DNA from: Synergistaceae bacterium
Lineage (GTDB): Bacteria; Synergistota; Synergistia; Synergistales; Aminobacteriaceae
Reading direction: 5' to 3'
Assembly (NCBI GenBank): GCA_009783355.1
Contig: WRHH01000005.1
Span: 1 to 64,000 of the forward strand
Length of the DNA: 64,000 bases
Under the pieces are notes generated by a model. It did no database searches. It was given only the letters and a program-made list of their open reading frames with translations, and was not told where the DNA came from. The position numbers and the translations under genes are program-made. Below, piece after piece: positions 46,042 to 55,554 of this stretch (positions are counted from its first letter, which is position 1; every line of letters begins with the position of its first letter).

Positions 46042-47070
46042 TTACTTTTTCCAAAACCTGCGCTGCATCGCATAATGAAAATCAGTTATCTCTTTATCCT
46101 CCTCCAAAGTCGATACCGACTCCTGCCAGCAGAAGAGCCTAAAATCAAGGTCGTCCGCCGCTGAGACGACAAAAGCTTCAGGGATAGCGGGTAAAACAGG
46201 CGATCCGAACTCTTTGCTCCCATGGTGGCTGAGCACTATATGAGCAAGCGCAAGAGAAAGTTTACTTTCAAGCCCGTATTCCTCCGACAAACCGGAAAGA
46301 ATTTTGTAGCCTAGCGCGACATGGTCTATGACGTTTCCTTCCGTTACCATGTTTGGCGCGGGGTTTAAAGTGTAGGCTTCCAATTTTCCGATATCGTGCA
46401 ACAGAGCCCCCGCCGTAACGAGGTCGATATCGATTTCCATTCCTAGCGACCGGTATACTTTTGCTATGTACCTTGCAACGCGTGTAGTAGTAACGGAATG
46501 TTCAAGCAGCCCCCCGACATATGCGTGATGGTGCGTTACCGCTGCCGGCCAGTCCTTGAATTTGTCCCAGTATTTCTTTGTGTCGAAAACAAAATTCAGA
46601 AATCCTTTTAGGGGTTCGCTGCATACGTTACGAAGTTTAGTGAATTCCTTTTCAAGTTCATCCGGAGAAATAGGGGAACGCTGAACAAACGAATGCGGAG
46701 GGTATTTATCCTGATCCACGTAGTATACTGCGTTAAACGCGTATTGCGCCTGCCCTTTATATTCTCCAATCTGTCCCAGAAGCCCCAAAGTTTTCCCTTC
46801 AAGAATACTTGTACGGGAGTCCGAAAGAGGATCGCCGATGATATCCTTTCCGCCGTCCTCGTATGCGTACCAAATGCAGTTTGACCAGACTTTTCCTTCA
46901 ATGGAACCGTCTCCGTCCATTATCGCAATATCCCAGTAAGGACGTCCGTTTTTGTCTTTCCTAACGCTTGAACGCGTAACGACTCCTAGGACGTAAAACT
47001 TTTCATCCTTCTGCATTTTTTTAATTTCCGAAGTTTTGATTACAGTAGCGCTACTCTTATTTTCCGTCAT
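46042..47070 (-). CDS. yhaM: 3'-5' exoribonuclease YhaM-like (OB fold plus HD domain)
   Basis: This is a 342-aa protein with an N-terminal OB fold (about 20-110, YVLGVVTRSSVRKDKNGRPY) and an HD hydrolase domain. The HD residues are HHHAYVGGLLEHSVTTTRVA and AGALLHDIGKLEAY, with a later histidine in LSHHGSKEFGSP. This layout is that of YhaM/CBF1, which trims RNA and possibly DNA 3' ends. The GALLHDIGK and HHHAY motifs are well preserved, so activity is expected. Confidence 0.9.
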   Translation of the reverse strand: MTENKSSATVIKTSEIKKMQKDEKFYVLGVVTRSSVRKDKNGRPYWDIAIMDGDGSIEGKVWSNCIWYAYEDGGKDIIGDPLSDSRTSILEGKTLGLLGQIGEYKGQAQYAFNAVYYVDQDKYPPHSFVQRSPISPDELEKEFTKLRNVCSEPLKGFLNFVFDTKKYWDKFKDWPAAVTHHHAYVGGLLEHSVTTTRVARYIAKVYRSLGMEIDIDLVTAGALLHDIGKLEAYTLNPAPNMVTEGNVIDHVALGYKILSGLSEEYGLESKLSLALAHIVLSHHGSKEFGSPVLPAIPEAFVVSAADDLDFRLFCWQESVSTLEEDKEITDFHYAMQRRFWKK

Positions 47071-47073
47071 TTA

Positions 47074-47444
47074 TTGAGCCCCTTTGTTTGTGTTGCATTT
47101 GTTATTGTACTTTACGCGGGCGGTAATATGCCAACCCATATTAATTTATTCTGTATATTCATATTAGCAATTCAAAGTATCTGGCGCGGGTCGCCGAGGG
47201 CTGCGACCCCTACGCTCTTCATTTTAGCAATTCAAAGTATCTGGAGCGGGCGGCTACAAGCCGCCCCTACACGTAAAACCATATACGTTGCCCAAACATC
47301 CAGTCTTTTGTCTTTATCCTTTGTCTTTGTCTTTTTAATTCCGATTTCCAAATTGCCTTTCTGCCGCCCTACAAAGCTACCTTCGGCAACTCGAAGTCTT
47401 TTGTCTTTTCACTCCACACTCCACACTCCACACTTCACACTATT
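47074..47444. repeat. Composite repeat region between yhaM and the alcohol dehydrogenase gene
   Basis: No gene is seen in this 370-base gap. It holds 60-bp tandem units (47161 and 47221, each with TTAGCAATTCAAAGTATCTGG and a palindrome, GGGTCGC...GCGACCC or GGGCGGC...GCCGCCC; a worn copy precedes). A CTTTGTCTTT array, a CCTACAAAGCTACCTTCGGC linker and a TCCACAC heptamer array follow, ending at the dehydrogenase stop. A 124-codon plus-strand frame over it is only the repeats read through. Confidence 0.85.
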
Positions 47445-48593
47445 TTAAAGCCTTTTCAATATCTCCAAATAATCATCCACTCCAAGCAGTCTAGGATTAC
47501 TGTCGTTGCTGAGATTTTCATGGGACTTTACCGCTATCTCACGGTACTCTGATTCTGAGATTCCGAAAGAAGAGAACGAAGGAATACCTACATCGCTTGA
47601 CAGCTTCTTTACCTCCGCGACGGCAGCTTCGGCGCCTTCCATTTCGGAAGCGTAATTTATGCCCATTGCTTTTGCAATCCGCGCATATTTTTCAATACAG
47701 TGATTTTTGCTGTAATCCATTACAACAGGCAGGCACACAGCATTACAAACGCCGTGCGGTTTGTCGTACATGCCGCCAAGGGACTCCGCAATGCAGTGTA
47801 CCGCAGCGACGTCGGAATGGCTGAACGAGATTGCGCCCAGCAAGCTTCCCATCAACATGCCTGCCCTCGCCTCAATGTCGCTTCCGTTCGCAACAGCTCG
47901 CCTGAGATATTTCGACACAAGCTCTATTGAATACAGCGCAACCGCGTTTGCTATTGGCTCCGCGCAGGTAGCCGTGAAACCCTCAATTGCGTGAGTGAGC
48001 GCGTCCATTCCGGTTGCGGCTGTAATTGATTTTGGCAGCGAGACAGAAAGCTCCGGATCGCAGAGAGCCACCTTGGCGGCTATTTTTACGCTGCGAAGGG
48101 AGAATTTTATTTTCTTCCCGCAATCCGTGATTACTGAGCTGAACGTAACTTCCGACCCGCTGCCCGCCGTCGTCGGGACGGTGATTATCGGAAGCGGCGC
48201 GCCCGGAATTCTCTCAACGCCGCGGAAGTCCTGAATAACTCCCCCGTGCGTTGCTATGATGCTCATGCTCTTGGCGCAGTCAATAGGGCTGCCTCCTCCA
48301 ACCGCGACAAGACAGTCGCTCCTCGTTTCCCGCGCGAAAGCCGCTCCCGCGTGTACGTTTTCATCCCTTGGATTCGGCGCGATTTCATCGAAAATGTCGT
48401 AAGCAATACCGGCTTCGTCCAACGGTCTTGTGACCTTTTTCAACAAGCCTGATGCAACGATTCCCTTATCCGTTACGATAAGTGGTTTACTTGATGATAA
48501 ATGCGAAAGTTCCCCCGCTATCCTTGAAATACAGCCTACGCCGTATTCAATTCTCGTGGGAAGCACGAAACTGAATGATTTCATAATATCCAT
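47445..48593 (-). CDS. Iron-containing alcohol dehydrogenase
   Basis: This is a 382-aa group III dehydrogenase. The NAD(P) motif is VAVGGGSPIDCAKSM, followed by TVPTTAGSGSEVT. The metal ligands lie in GMDALTHAIEGF and in AVHCIAESLGGMYDKPHGVCNAV (Asp and three His). Such enzymes reduce aldehydes to alcohols or oxidise diols; fermenters use them to dispose of electrons. The substrate is not set by sequence. It ends in a GTGTGGA heptamer array. Confidence 0.92.
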   Translation of the reverse strand: MDIMKSFSFVLPTRIEYGVGCISRIAGELSHLSSSKPLIVTDKGIVASGLLKKVTRPLDEAGIAYDIFDEIAPNPRDENVHAGAAFARETRSDCLVAVGGGSPIDCAKSMSIIATHGGVIQDFRGVERIPGAPLPIITVPTTAGSGSEVTFSSVITDCGKKIKFSLRSVKIAAKVALCDPELSVSLPKSITAATGMDALTHAIEGFTATCAEPIANAVALYSIELVSKYLRRAVANGSDIEARAGMLMGSLLGAISFSHSDVAAVHCIAESLGGMYDKPHGVCNAVCLPVVMDYSKNHCIEKYARIAKAMGINYASEMEGAEAAVAEVKKLSSDVGIPSFSSFGISESEYREIAVKSHENLSNDSNPRLLGVDDYLEILKRL

Positions 48594-48616
48594 AAAGCCA
48601 TCTCCTCAATATAATT

Positions 48617-50095
48617 TTACTGTAGAGCCTTGAATTCCAGCCCTTCAATTTCACGCAAACTCTTACCGGCTATCCCCTGCATGTCTCCATACATTCCGAT
48701 TGTTGACTCCATCACCCTATTTATCTGCGACTCGCGCTTCGCCCATTGCTTTTGAATTGCTTTCTTTTCCGCGCCCAAGTCTTCCTGCATTGTCTGGAAA
48801 GCCTCGACTATAGCGCTCATTCTCTGTATAAACTTTGTCCCCGTAAGGTATTCGTACATTACCTCGGACTTGGTCTTTGCGCCTTCCGATATCTGGCGCG
48901 CCTTTGAGATTTCAATTAGTGACTGGCGCAACATCATTACAACGGGGAGTATCGCCTTTGGGGACAATACCCAAACGCCTTCCATGAATCCGAACATTTC
49001 TATATCCTTTGGCAGTGCAAAGCTTACAATGACCGCTATTTCAGCTTTTGCCGACCTCTGGTCGTCCCTGAGTTTGCTGAGCCAACCGTCGCTCCACGCT
49101 TTCGTGCGCTTGAGCTCCCATATTATCGTCCCGCACTTCCCTCTTCCATGGTCATTTACGGTCTGGATAACATCAGCGCCTGATGTGCCTTTTGGCACGG
49201 GCTCGACTGAGTCGAACGGGAAATTCGCTTTAAGCATTGATTCCAGCTCAAGTTCCAAAACTTCACCCTGAAGCTGCTGGCTGCCCTGATCGGCTTTCTG
49301 CTGGAGCTCAGCTATCGTCTTCTGCATTGAAGCAATTGTCTGCTCGCGCTCCATCAGTTTGAGCCTGTTCTGTTCGTCGGACTCCTGCTTTGCACGCGCG
49401 CGCAGAGTTTCCGACTCCTGCATGACTCGCTTTTCTATCGTTAGCTCAAGTTCCCTTTCTTTATCCTCGTATTCGCGACTCTTTTTCAGCGCTTGCGCTT
49501 GCGCTTTTTGCGCCTCTTCCAGCTTTTGCCGCTGATCGTTCTCTCTTTCCTTCAGATCTGAAAGCTCTTTGTTTTTGCTTTCAAGTTCCTCTTTGAAGAG
49601 CATATTAACTTTTTCGCGCTCTTCTTCAAGTATTTTTCTGGAAGCGACAAGTTTACCTTCCATTTCTTCGCTTATTCTTTTGGACTCTCTCTCAATAACC
49701 AGATTGGCGCGCTCCTGTTCATCTTTCTTCAACTGGAGCCTCAGTTTTTCTGCTTCCTCCGTAACTTTTTTTTGTACGGTGAGGTCAAGTTCGAGCTTCG
49801 CTTCCTCTATCTCTCTGCTTTTTTTGAGGATTTCCGCCTGAGCTTTTTGAGTCTCGGCAAATTTTGCGTCCAATTCCGCTTCGCGAAGCTTCGCCTGTTC
49901 TATTTGCAGCGCCTGCTCGCCAAGCTCAACTTTAAGTTTGTTTCTTTCCGCTTCAAATTCAACGCGGGCTTTATCGCGTTCCTCCGAGACTATTTTCTTA
50001 CGCGCCCCTTCTATGATGGGCGCAGCCAGGGTTTCAGTGAGATGAATGTCCCCCTTGCAATGCGGACATTTTATTACAAAGTTGTCGTTCATCAT
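48617..50095 (-). CDS. DUF2130 coiled-coil protein
   Basis: This is a 492-aa DUF2130 (COG4487) protein. A CPHCKGD motif opens it (residues 8-14). Then a very long charged coiled coil (about 35-280) is followed by a C-terminal globular domain with GADVIQTVNDHG, GTIIWELKRTKAWSDGWL and KLRDDQRSAKAEIAVIVS. The spaced D, E-L-K and Q in that block resemble a PD-(D/E)xK nuclease core, and the family has been considered a nuclease relative. The role is unknown. Its start overlaps the stop of apgM by four bases (ATGA), so the two are co-translated. Confidence 0.85.
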   Translation of the reverse strand: MMNDNFVIKCPHCKGDIHLTETLAAPIIEGARKKIVSEERDKARVEFEAERNKLKVELGEQALQIEQAKLREAELDAKFAETQKAQAEILKKSREIEEAKLELDLTVQKKVTEEAEKLRLQLKKDEQERANLVIERESKRISEEMEGKLVASRKILEEEREKVNMLFKEELESKNKELSDLKERENDQRQKLEEAQKAQAQALKKSREYEDKERELELTIEKRVMQESETLRARAKQESDEQNRLKLMEREQTIASMQKTIAELQQKADQGSQQLQGEVLELELESMLKANFPFDSVEPVPKGTSGADVIQTVNDHGRGKCGTIIWELKRTKAWSDGWLSKLRDDQRSAKAEIAVIVSFALPKDIEMFGFMEGVWVLSPKAILPVVMMLRQSLIEISKARQISEGAKTKSEVMYEYLTGTKFIQRMSAIVEAFQTMQEDLGAEKKAIQKQWAKRESQINRVMESTIGMYGDMQGIAGKSLREIEGLEFKALQ

Positions 50096-51300
50096 GCGCC
50101 GTATTTGTTGAGCCTTCCTGCATGAGCAAGCATGAGTCCCATCAGTTTATAGCCGTCAATATGTCCAATCGTCCCGAACCGGCACTCATTTTCGCCAAAC
50201 GTTTTATGAAGCCCGAACCGGCATTTGTCGCTTGATATCATGAAAGGCACGTCATGCCATGAATGTCCTTTCATAATTGCTGGTGTGCTGTGGTCTCCTG
50301 CTATGACAAGCACGTCAGGGGCAAGCGAAGTTATCTTTGGAAGAAGAGAGTCGACCTGCTCAATGACTTTTACTTTTTCATCGAACTTTCCGTCCTCTCC
50401 CCGGCTGTCCGTGTATTTAACATGAATATAAAAATAATCATGCTTGTTCCAGAATTTACTTACCGAATCGAAAAGCTCTTCGAGCGTACGCCCCGCATCC
50501 TCAACCTCCATGCCGACAAGGCTTGCAAGTCCGCGATACATGGGATAAGAAGCTATCGCCGCCGCTTTTATTCCGTACAATTCTCCCAAATGGGGAATAT
50601 CGGGGGCTGAAGAAAAGCCTCGCAACAGGCATGAATTAGCGGGCATATCGTCCTTTAACACTTCCTGTACCCGCCTGATAAATTTGTTCGCCAATTGAGC
50701 CATACGCTCTCCCTCAGGCGCGACAGCTGAAGCCCAGAGCATCGGAGCGCCTTCTTTTTGCGGGTCGGCGTCCCACACATGCTCGTCCAGCGCATCGCCC
50801 GAGAATATGACCACAAAACGGTGTTCCATTCCGGGATAGAGCGTTATCTTTACATCCTCTATTTCTTTTATATTGGCAGCGAGCTTTTCCACGACCTTTG
50901 CGCTTTGTTCTGTGGGAATTCTTCCCGCTCGCCTGTCCGTGATTATATCGCCATTGCAAGTACAGAAATTTCCGCGTGAACAAACGTCGCCGCGCGATAC
51001 TTTTGCGCCCACGCCGCACGCTTCAAGTATTCCGCGTCCAATAAGGTATTCATACGGGTCGTATCCGAATAGTGAAAGGTGCCCCGGACCGCTTCCGGGG
51101 GTTACGCCGACGTCGACCATTCTGAGAAATCCAAGTTCGCTTCTCCCCGCGAGCGCGTCAAGATTTGGAGAATGCGCTGCCTCAAGCTCAGTCATACCTC
51201 TGTTGTCAGGCAGCCCGCCAAGGCCGTCCATCACGATGAGAATCATTTTGCTGTCGCTGCCTGCAGATAAATTACTCAGCATTTCCATTCGTTTGTTCAT
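50092..51300 (-). CDS. apgM: Cofactor-independent phosphoglycerate mutase, archaeal type
   Basis: This is a 402-aa alkaline-phosphatase-superfamily mutase that interconverts 3- and 2-phosphoglycerate. The metal site is LIVMDGLGGLPDNRGMTELE, and the catalytic serine/threonine region is AHSPNLDALA. Substrate residues lie in GSGPGHLSLFGYDPYEYLIG and RGNFCTCNGD, with metal ligands at HVKYTDSRGEDG and IAGDHSTPAIMKGHSWH. ApgM is found in archaea and some anaerobic bacteria. It overlaps the DUF2130 gene by four bases. Confidence 0.94.
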   Translation of the reverse strand: MNKRMEMLSNLSAGSDSKMILIVMDGLGGLPDNRGMTELEAAHSPNLDALAGRSELGFLRMVDVGVTPGSGPGHLSLFGYDPYEYLIGRGILEACGVGAKVSRGDVCSRGNFCTCNGDIITDRRAGRIPTEQSAKVVEKLAANIKEIEDVKITLYPGMEHRFVVIFSGDALDEHVWDADPQKEGAPMLWASAVAPEGERMAQLANKFIRRVQEVLKDDMPANSCLLRGFSSAPDIPHLGELYGIKAAAIASYPMYRGLASLVGMEVEDAGRTLEELFDSVSKFWNKHDYFYIHVKYTDSRGEDGKFDEKVKVIEQVDSLLPKITSLAPDVLVIAGDHSTPAIMKGHSWHDVPFMISSDKCRFGLHKTFGENECRFGTIGHIDGYKLMGLMLAHAGRLNKYGA

Positions 51301-51333
51301 GATTTACCACCCTCTCTATATTTATTGATACTT

Positions 51334-52119
51334 TTAGCTTATATAGAAGAATTCTGGAATTTTCTCAATTGCTACAAGTTTTCTTTCTAGAACATATTTG
51401 GCTAAGTAAAACATAAGGTTCTTTACTGTTCTAACTTTATAAGGGCAACTTTTCACGCAGGCAAAGCAAGCAATACATTTACTACTATCCGTCATTTCCG
51501 GATTATTTGCACTGATTGCTTCCATGGGGCATTTTTCAATGCACGTTCCGCATTTTTTGCATTTCTTTTTCGCATTTGGGTAAAACGGCGCCGATAAGTA
51601 TTTCCTGTACGGCATTTTCCCTCTCACGACAAGATCCTTATTATAATACTCTTCTTTTTCAATAATCTCCTTTACGCGTTTAACAAAAACCTCAAGCGCT
51701 GATATGTCTGCGTTGTTAGGATGCCCCTGCGCTATTTTCGAAGAGAAAGCATGAGGCGCTATCAGAGCCGCTGCCGCTATCCCGACAAAACCGTTTTTGC
51801 CGCAAATATTCCCCTGTTCAAGGAGAGCGTCTTCATAATTTCTATTGCCATAAGTTACAGTGTATATAGCTTTTGTTTTGTTCCCCTTTATTCTCTCAAA
51901 AATTCCGCCCTTTATTTGAGGAATCCTGCCGAAGTATACGGGAGATCCGAACACTACCAGTTCATCCTCGTTAAAAACATACTCTTTTTCTCTGTTGCAT
52001 ACTTGCGTAAGGTCGATTTCCTCGTAATCATTTTTTATTGCTTTTGCTATTTCAACTGCATATTTTCTGGTTCCGCCTGTTGGACTGAAATAAATTGCCG
52101 TAACTTTTTTTATGTCCAT
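51334..52119 (-). CDS. EFR1-type flavodoxin-ferredoxin fusion
   Basis: This is a 261-aa protein with a flavodoxin-like N-terminal half (IYFSPTGGTRKYAVEIAKAI phosphate loop; VFGSPVYFGRIP) and two 4Fe-4S clusters at the C-terminal half (CKKCGTCIEKCP, then CIACFACVKSCP). It probably passes electrons between an FMN and the clusters; partners are unknown. The ATG at 52119 has a GGAGGAG site. An upstream extension to 52236 is not family sequence and is rejected. Confidence 0.9.
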   Translation of the reverse strand: MDIKKVTAIYFSPTGGTRKYAVEIAKAIKNDYEEIDLTQVCNREKEYVFNEDELVVFGSPVYFGRIPQIKGGIFERIKGNKTKAIYTVTYGNRNYEDALLEQGNICGKNGFVGIAAAALIAPHAFSSKIAQGHPNNADISALEVFVKRVKEIIEKEEYYNKDLVVRGKMPYRKYLSAPFYPNAKKKCKKCGTCIEKCPMEAISANNPEMTDSSKCIACFACVKSCPYKVRTVKNLMFYLAKYVLERKLVAIEKIPEFFYIS

Positions 52120-52391
52120 AAAATTTACTCCTCCATAAAGGAAAATTATATGATACATCATATAACAATCTCCAAAATTCTTCATAGAGTTTTCATATAT
52201 ATTATGTATAATAATAGATGAAAATTGTACTTGCATGATGATATATTATGCACAACGGGATTTTTGTTTTTATTTTTATTTAAATGAAAATGTGAAAATA
52301 TAAACTTATGTTTTTCGTCGTCATCATCTATGTTATCATAATGTAAACCAAACTCTTCGGGAGCGAGAATAAAAACAGGGGGTAATTTGTT

Positions 52392-53600
52392 ATGCACTTT
52401 TCCGATAGAATTAAAGCTATGCAGTCGTCTCCAATAAGAAGACTGATTCCGTATTCGGACGAAGCGAAAGCAAAAGGAAAGAAAGTTTATCACCTTAATA
52501 TCGGGCAGCCGGACATAATAACTCCGCCGACATTTTTAGACGCGATAAGAAATTTTAAACAGGAAGTAATTGAGTACGCGACATCCCAGGGTGATAATAC
52601 GTTGCGCGACGCCATGAGCCAGTATTATCAGGAGTGGGGGATAGACATACAACGTGACGATATTCTTGTGACTAATGGGGGCAGCGAAGCTCTTTGGTTC
52701 ACAATTATGGCAATTTGCGATCCTGGCGATAACATACTAATACCCGAGCCGTATTACGCAAATTACAACGCATTCTCACAGGCTGTCAACGTAAGCGTAA
52801 TACCGATGCTTACGAAAGCCGAGGAAGGCTTTCACCTCCCACCCGCCGGAGAAATAGAAAAACTCATAACTCCCAAAACGCGCGCGATTATGGTATCGAA
52901 TCCTGGAAATCCGACAGGCGCCATATATACGGAAGCGGAAGTAAACATGCTTGCAGACATTGCAAAAAAACATGACCTTTACATAATTTCCGACGAAGTT
53001 TATCGCGAATTTGTGTACGACGGGCTAAAATTCACAAGTTTCGGGCACATGAAACACATAGTCGACAGAGTAGTGATAATTGATTCCGTATCGAAGCGTT
53101 ACAGCGCTTGCGGCGCCCGTATTGGCTGTATTGCTATAAAGAACAAAGAATTTCTTGCTCAGGTGCTAAAGCTTTGCCAAGGACGCCTTTGCGTTCCGAC
53201 TCTTGAACAGGTCGGAGCGGCCGCGCTTTATTCGACTCCAAAGTCATATTTTGAAGAGGTCAACAAGGAGTATCAGGAAAGGCGCGATACGCTGTATAAA
53301 GCGCTTAAGTCAATGCCGGGAGTCGTTTGCGAGCAGCCTAAGGGAGCTTTTTACTCAATGGTGAAAATGCCGGTTGACGACGCAGAGAAGTTCATTATCT
53401 GGATGCTCGGAAACTATGACATAAATGGAGAGACTACAATGGGCGCTCCGGGAACAGGATTCTATTCGACCCCCGGTAAAGGTCAGAATGAGATGCGCCT
53501 TGCCTATGTGCTTAAAAACGAGGATCTCGCGAAAGCTATGAATGTCCTCAAAGGGGCTCTTGAGGCGTATCCCGGGCGTGTTGAATCAGCGATAGCTTAA
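52392..53600 (+). CDS. PLP-dependent class I/II aminotransferase
   Basis: This is a 402-aa fold-type I aminotransferase. Blocks are YHLNIGQPDIITPP, VTNGGSEALWFTIMA, SNPGNPTGAIYTEAEV, ISDEVYREFVYDG, and the Schiff-base lysine in DSVSKRYSACGARIG. The final R of NEMRLAYV binds the substrate carboxylate. It resembles aspartate aminotransferases of subgroup I-gamma/beta, but the amino-acid range is not known. A serious candidate role is first step of amino-acid fermentation. The type II secretion gene follows after 8 bases. Confidence 0.93.
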   Translation: MHFSDRIKAMQSSPIRRLIPYSDEAKAKGKKVYHLNIGQPDIITPPTFLDAIRNFKQEVIEYATSQGDNTLRDAMSQYYQEWGIDIQRDDILVTNGGSEALWFTIMAICDPGDNILIPEPYYANYNAFSQAVNVSVIPMLTKAEEGFHLPPAGEIEKLITPKTRAIMVSNPGNPTGAIYTEAEVNMLADIAKKHDLYIISDEVYREFVYDGLKFTSFGHMKHIVDRVVIIDSVSKRYSACGARIGCIAIKNKEFLAQVLKLCQGRLCVPTLEQVGAAALYSTPKSYFEEVNKEYQERRDTLYKALKSMPGVVCEQPKGAFYSMVKMPVDDAEKFIIWMLGNYDINGETTMGAPGTGFYSTPGKGQNEMRLAYVLKNEDLAKAMNVLKGALEAYPGRVESAIA

Positions 53601-53608
53601 TTTTTATA

Positions 53609-54760
53609 ATGCCGTATTTTAACTATACAGGATACGATCCCGAAGGCAAACTAAAAAAAGGAGTAGTTGAAGCTTCTTCTTCCACTCAAGCTATCGATCG
53701 CCTCACGGAAAAAGCGATAATTGTTGTGGACGTCGCTCAGGCATCGGAAAAAGGAAAGTCAAGAAAAGTAGTTCCGTTGTCCCTTGAAGGTCATATTATG
53801 TTTTGCAGAAGCATTGCTTCGTACCTTCGATCGGGATTACCGTTAGCCGAGGCGCTTAAAGTGCTCGGGAAGCAGACCATAGATAAAAGGGTCGGCGCGG
53901 CTTATTCATCGGTGCTTGAAGGAATAGAGGGCGGCAAAAAGTTCCACATGGCTCTATCCGAGAGCGGAGCTTTTAAGGAGACGCTGTGGCGTATTGTGGA
54001 GTCAGGCGAGCAGAGCGGCTCTCTTATTCAAGGACTTGAACAGGCGGCAAATCAGTTCAAGCTTGAGGATAGGCTGCTCAAAAGAATAAAAAAGGCTCTG
54101 ACTTATCCGATAGCAATGGTTATTATTGGAACAGGAGTTGTCGCCTTCCTGCTTTCTTATGTAGTGCCAAAGATTTCTGTTCTGTTTGACGAAGTTGGTC
54201 AAGCGTTGCCGCTCCCGACTAGAATACTAATAGCACTTTCCGATTTTGTGGCGAATTGGGGGCTTACTGTTTTATTGATTGTTGTCCTGACTTTATATAT
54301 TATGAAGCGGCGAAAGAAAAGGTTTCCTTTGCCTTTTATGAAAGGGCTGAGGGGAAGACTGACTTTATCGTTAGTCATGACGCACATTGCAACTCTGCTT
54401 AATTCGGGAATTCCTCTTGTGCAGGCGCTTAAGATGGCGTCTGTTATGGATCCGAATCCCGCTCGATGGATAGAGGCCTCGGATTTAGTGAAGGCGGGGC
54501 ATAGGCTTGACCGCGCGCTTGAAAAACTTGGATTCACCGAGGACGTGATTTACGTTATCAGGGTGGGAGAAATGGGCGGAGAACTAACGACGTCATTATT
54601 AAACGTCGGCGAGACCAACTGGGAGATTGCGGAGTCGCAGATGGACAGACTGGCTACTCTTATTGAACCTGTTATGACATTAGCTCTTGGATTCTCAGTT
54701 GGATTTATAGTCATAGCTATATTGCTGCCGGTGTTTAATTTGTCGGGACTTGTTAAGTAA
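53609..54760 (+). CDS. gspF: Type II secretion system inner-membrane protein GspF
   Basis: This is a 383-aa GspF/PilC-family platform protein: N-terminal FNYTGYDPEGKLKKGVVEA, two T2SSF domains (about 60-185 and 260-380) and three membrane segments (near 165-185, 210-230, 350-375). The motif VESGEQSGSLIQGLEQAA and the later IRVGEMGGELTTSLLNVGE mark the two repeats. It anchors the pseudopilus assembly ATPase. There is no good ribosome site before the ATG (TAATTTTTATA), unlike its neighbours. It ends in a GGGATTA array. GspE is not in this window. Confidence 0.92.
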   Translation: MPYFNYTGYDPEGKLKKGVVEASSSTQAIDRLTEKAIIVVDVAQASEKGKSRKVVPLSLEGHIMFCRSIASYLRSGLPLAEALKVLGKQTIDKRVGAAYSSVLEGIEGGKKFHMALSESGAFKETLWRIVESGEQSGSLIQGLEQAANQFKLEDRLLKRIKKALTYPIAMVIIGTGVVAFLLSYVVPKISVLFDEVGQALPLPTRILIALSDFVANWGLTVLLIVVLTLYIMKRRKKRFPLPFMKGLRGRLTLSLVMTHIATLLNSGIPLVQALKMASVMDPNPARWIEASDLVKAGHRLDRALEKLGFTEDVIYVIRVGEMGGELTTSLLNVGETNWEIAESQMDRLATLIEPVMTLALGFSVGFIVIAILLPVFNLSGLVK

Positions 54761-54763
54761 AGA

Positions 54764-55064
54764 CAGGGATTAGGGATTAGGGATTAGGGATTAGGGATTA
54801 GGGATTAGGAAAGACAAAAGACAAAGACAAAGCCAGAGATTCTGGGTTGTACAACTTTAGGCTGTAGGGGTCGCAGCCCTCGGCGACCCGCGCCGGAAAG
54901 CTTCGGGTTGCTAAATAATACAGGGATTAGGGATTAGGGATTAGGGATTAGAAAAGACAAAAGATGAAAGACAATTCGGAATATGAAAGAGAAAGTCAAA
55001 GATTGTGGGGGGGGGATGCTTGAGGGCGTCCCATTTGGAGTATGTATTTTTTTGCGAATATTTT
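54764..55064. repeat. Composite repeat between gspF and gspG
   Basis: No gene is seen in this 300-base gap. Six GGGATTA copies follow the gspF stop (from GACAGGGATTAG). Then AAAGACAAAAGACAAAGAC, a linker CCAGAGATTCTGGGTTGTAC...GCTGTAGGGG, a palindrome (GGTCGC...GCGACC), CGCGCCGG..., a second GGGATTA array (54921-54950) and more AAAGACAAAAGATGAAAGAC. A run of nine G occurs near 55007. This is the longest uninterrupted copy, oriented with the gene. Confidence 0.88.
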
Positions 55065-55077
55065 AGGAGGGATTTTT

Positions 55078-55506
55078 TTGAAGAAAATTGGCAGTAATAA
55101 AAGAAAAGGCTTTACTCTCGTTGAAATTTTGGTTGTGGTCGTGATACTAGGTATGCTGGCCGCCATCATTATTCCTAATGTTGTGGGTCAGACGGATGAA
55201 GCGAGACGCACCCTTGCAGCTACACAGATTAAGGAGATTGAGAACACCCTTGATATTTACAGGTTGCATAACGGATTCTACCCGACCACGGAACAGGGAC
55301 TTGAAGCGCTTGTGACTAAACCGACGACTAATCCTCAGCCCAAAAAATACACTGAGGGAGGATACATGAAAAAGGTTCCTCTGGATCCGTGGGGGAATCC
55401 TTTTATTTACCGCAGCCCGGGAGATAAGGGCTTGGTTGATATAATATGCTGCGGCCCGGACGGAGAAGAAAGTACTGGAAACAACATCACAAACCACGAT
55501 ATATAA
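55078..55506 (+). CDS. gspG: Type II secretion major pseudopilin GspG
   Basis: This is a 142-aa pseudopilin. The prepilin site is KRKG|FTLVEILVVVVILGML, cut after glycine, with Glu at position 5 of the mature protein. The C-terminal GspG signature reads VPLDPWGNPFIYRSPGDKG and ICCGPDGEE (calcium-binding loop). I start it at the TTG at 55078 because AGGAGG lies seven bases upstream; an ATG at 55042 would add 12 unrelated residues. It is the main subunit of the pseudopilus. Confidence 0.93.
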   Translation: MKKIGSNKRKGFTLVEILVVVVILGMLAAIIIPNVVGQTDEARRTLAATQIKEIENTLDIYRLHNGFYPTTEQGLEALVTKPTTNPQPKKYTEGGYMKKVPLDPWGNPFIYRSPGDKGLVDIICCGPDGEESTGNNITNHDI

Positions 55507-55554
55507 GAACAATTTAATGAACAAAGCAACCTTTATGCCTATCGGGGAGCGGGG

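Noticed and set aside
47074-47448. 124-aa plus-strand frame between yhaM and the dehydrogenase gene
   Set aside because: It is the 60-bp and heptamer repeats read as protein (FILAIQSIW occurs twice).
54764-54810. GGGATTA repeats as telomere-like DNA or a linear replicon end
   Set aside because: They are internal, in both orientations, and mixed with other heptamer families at gene ends.
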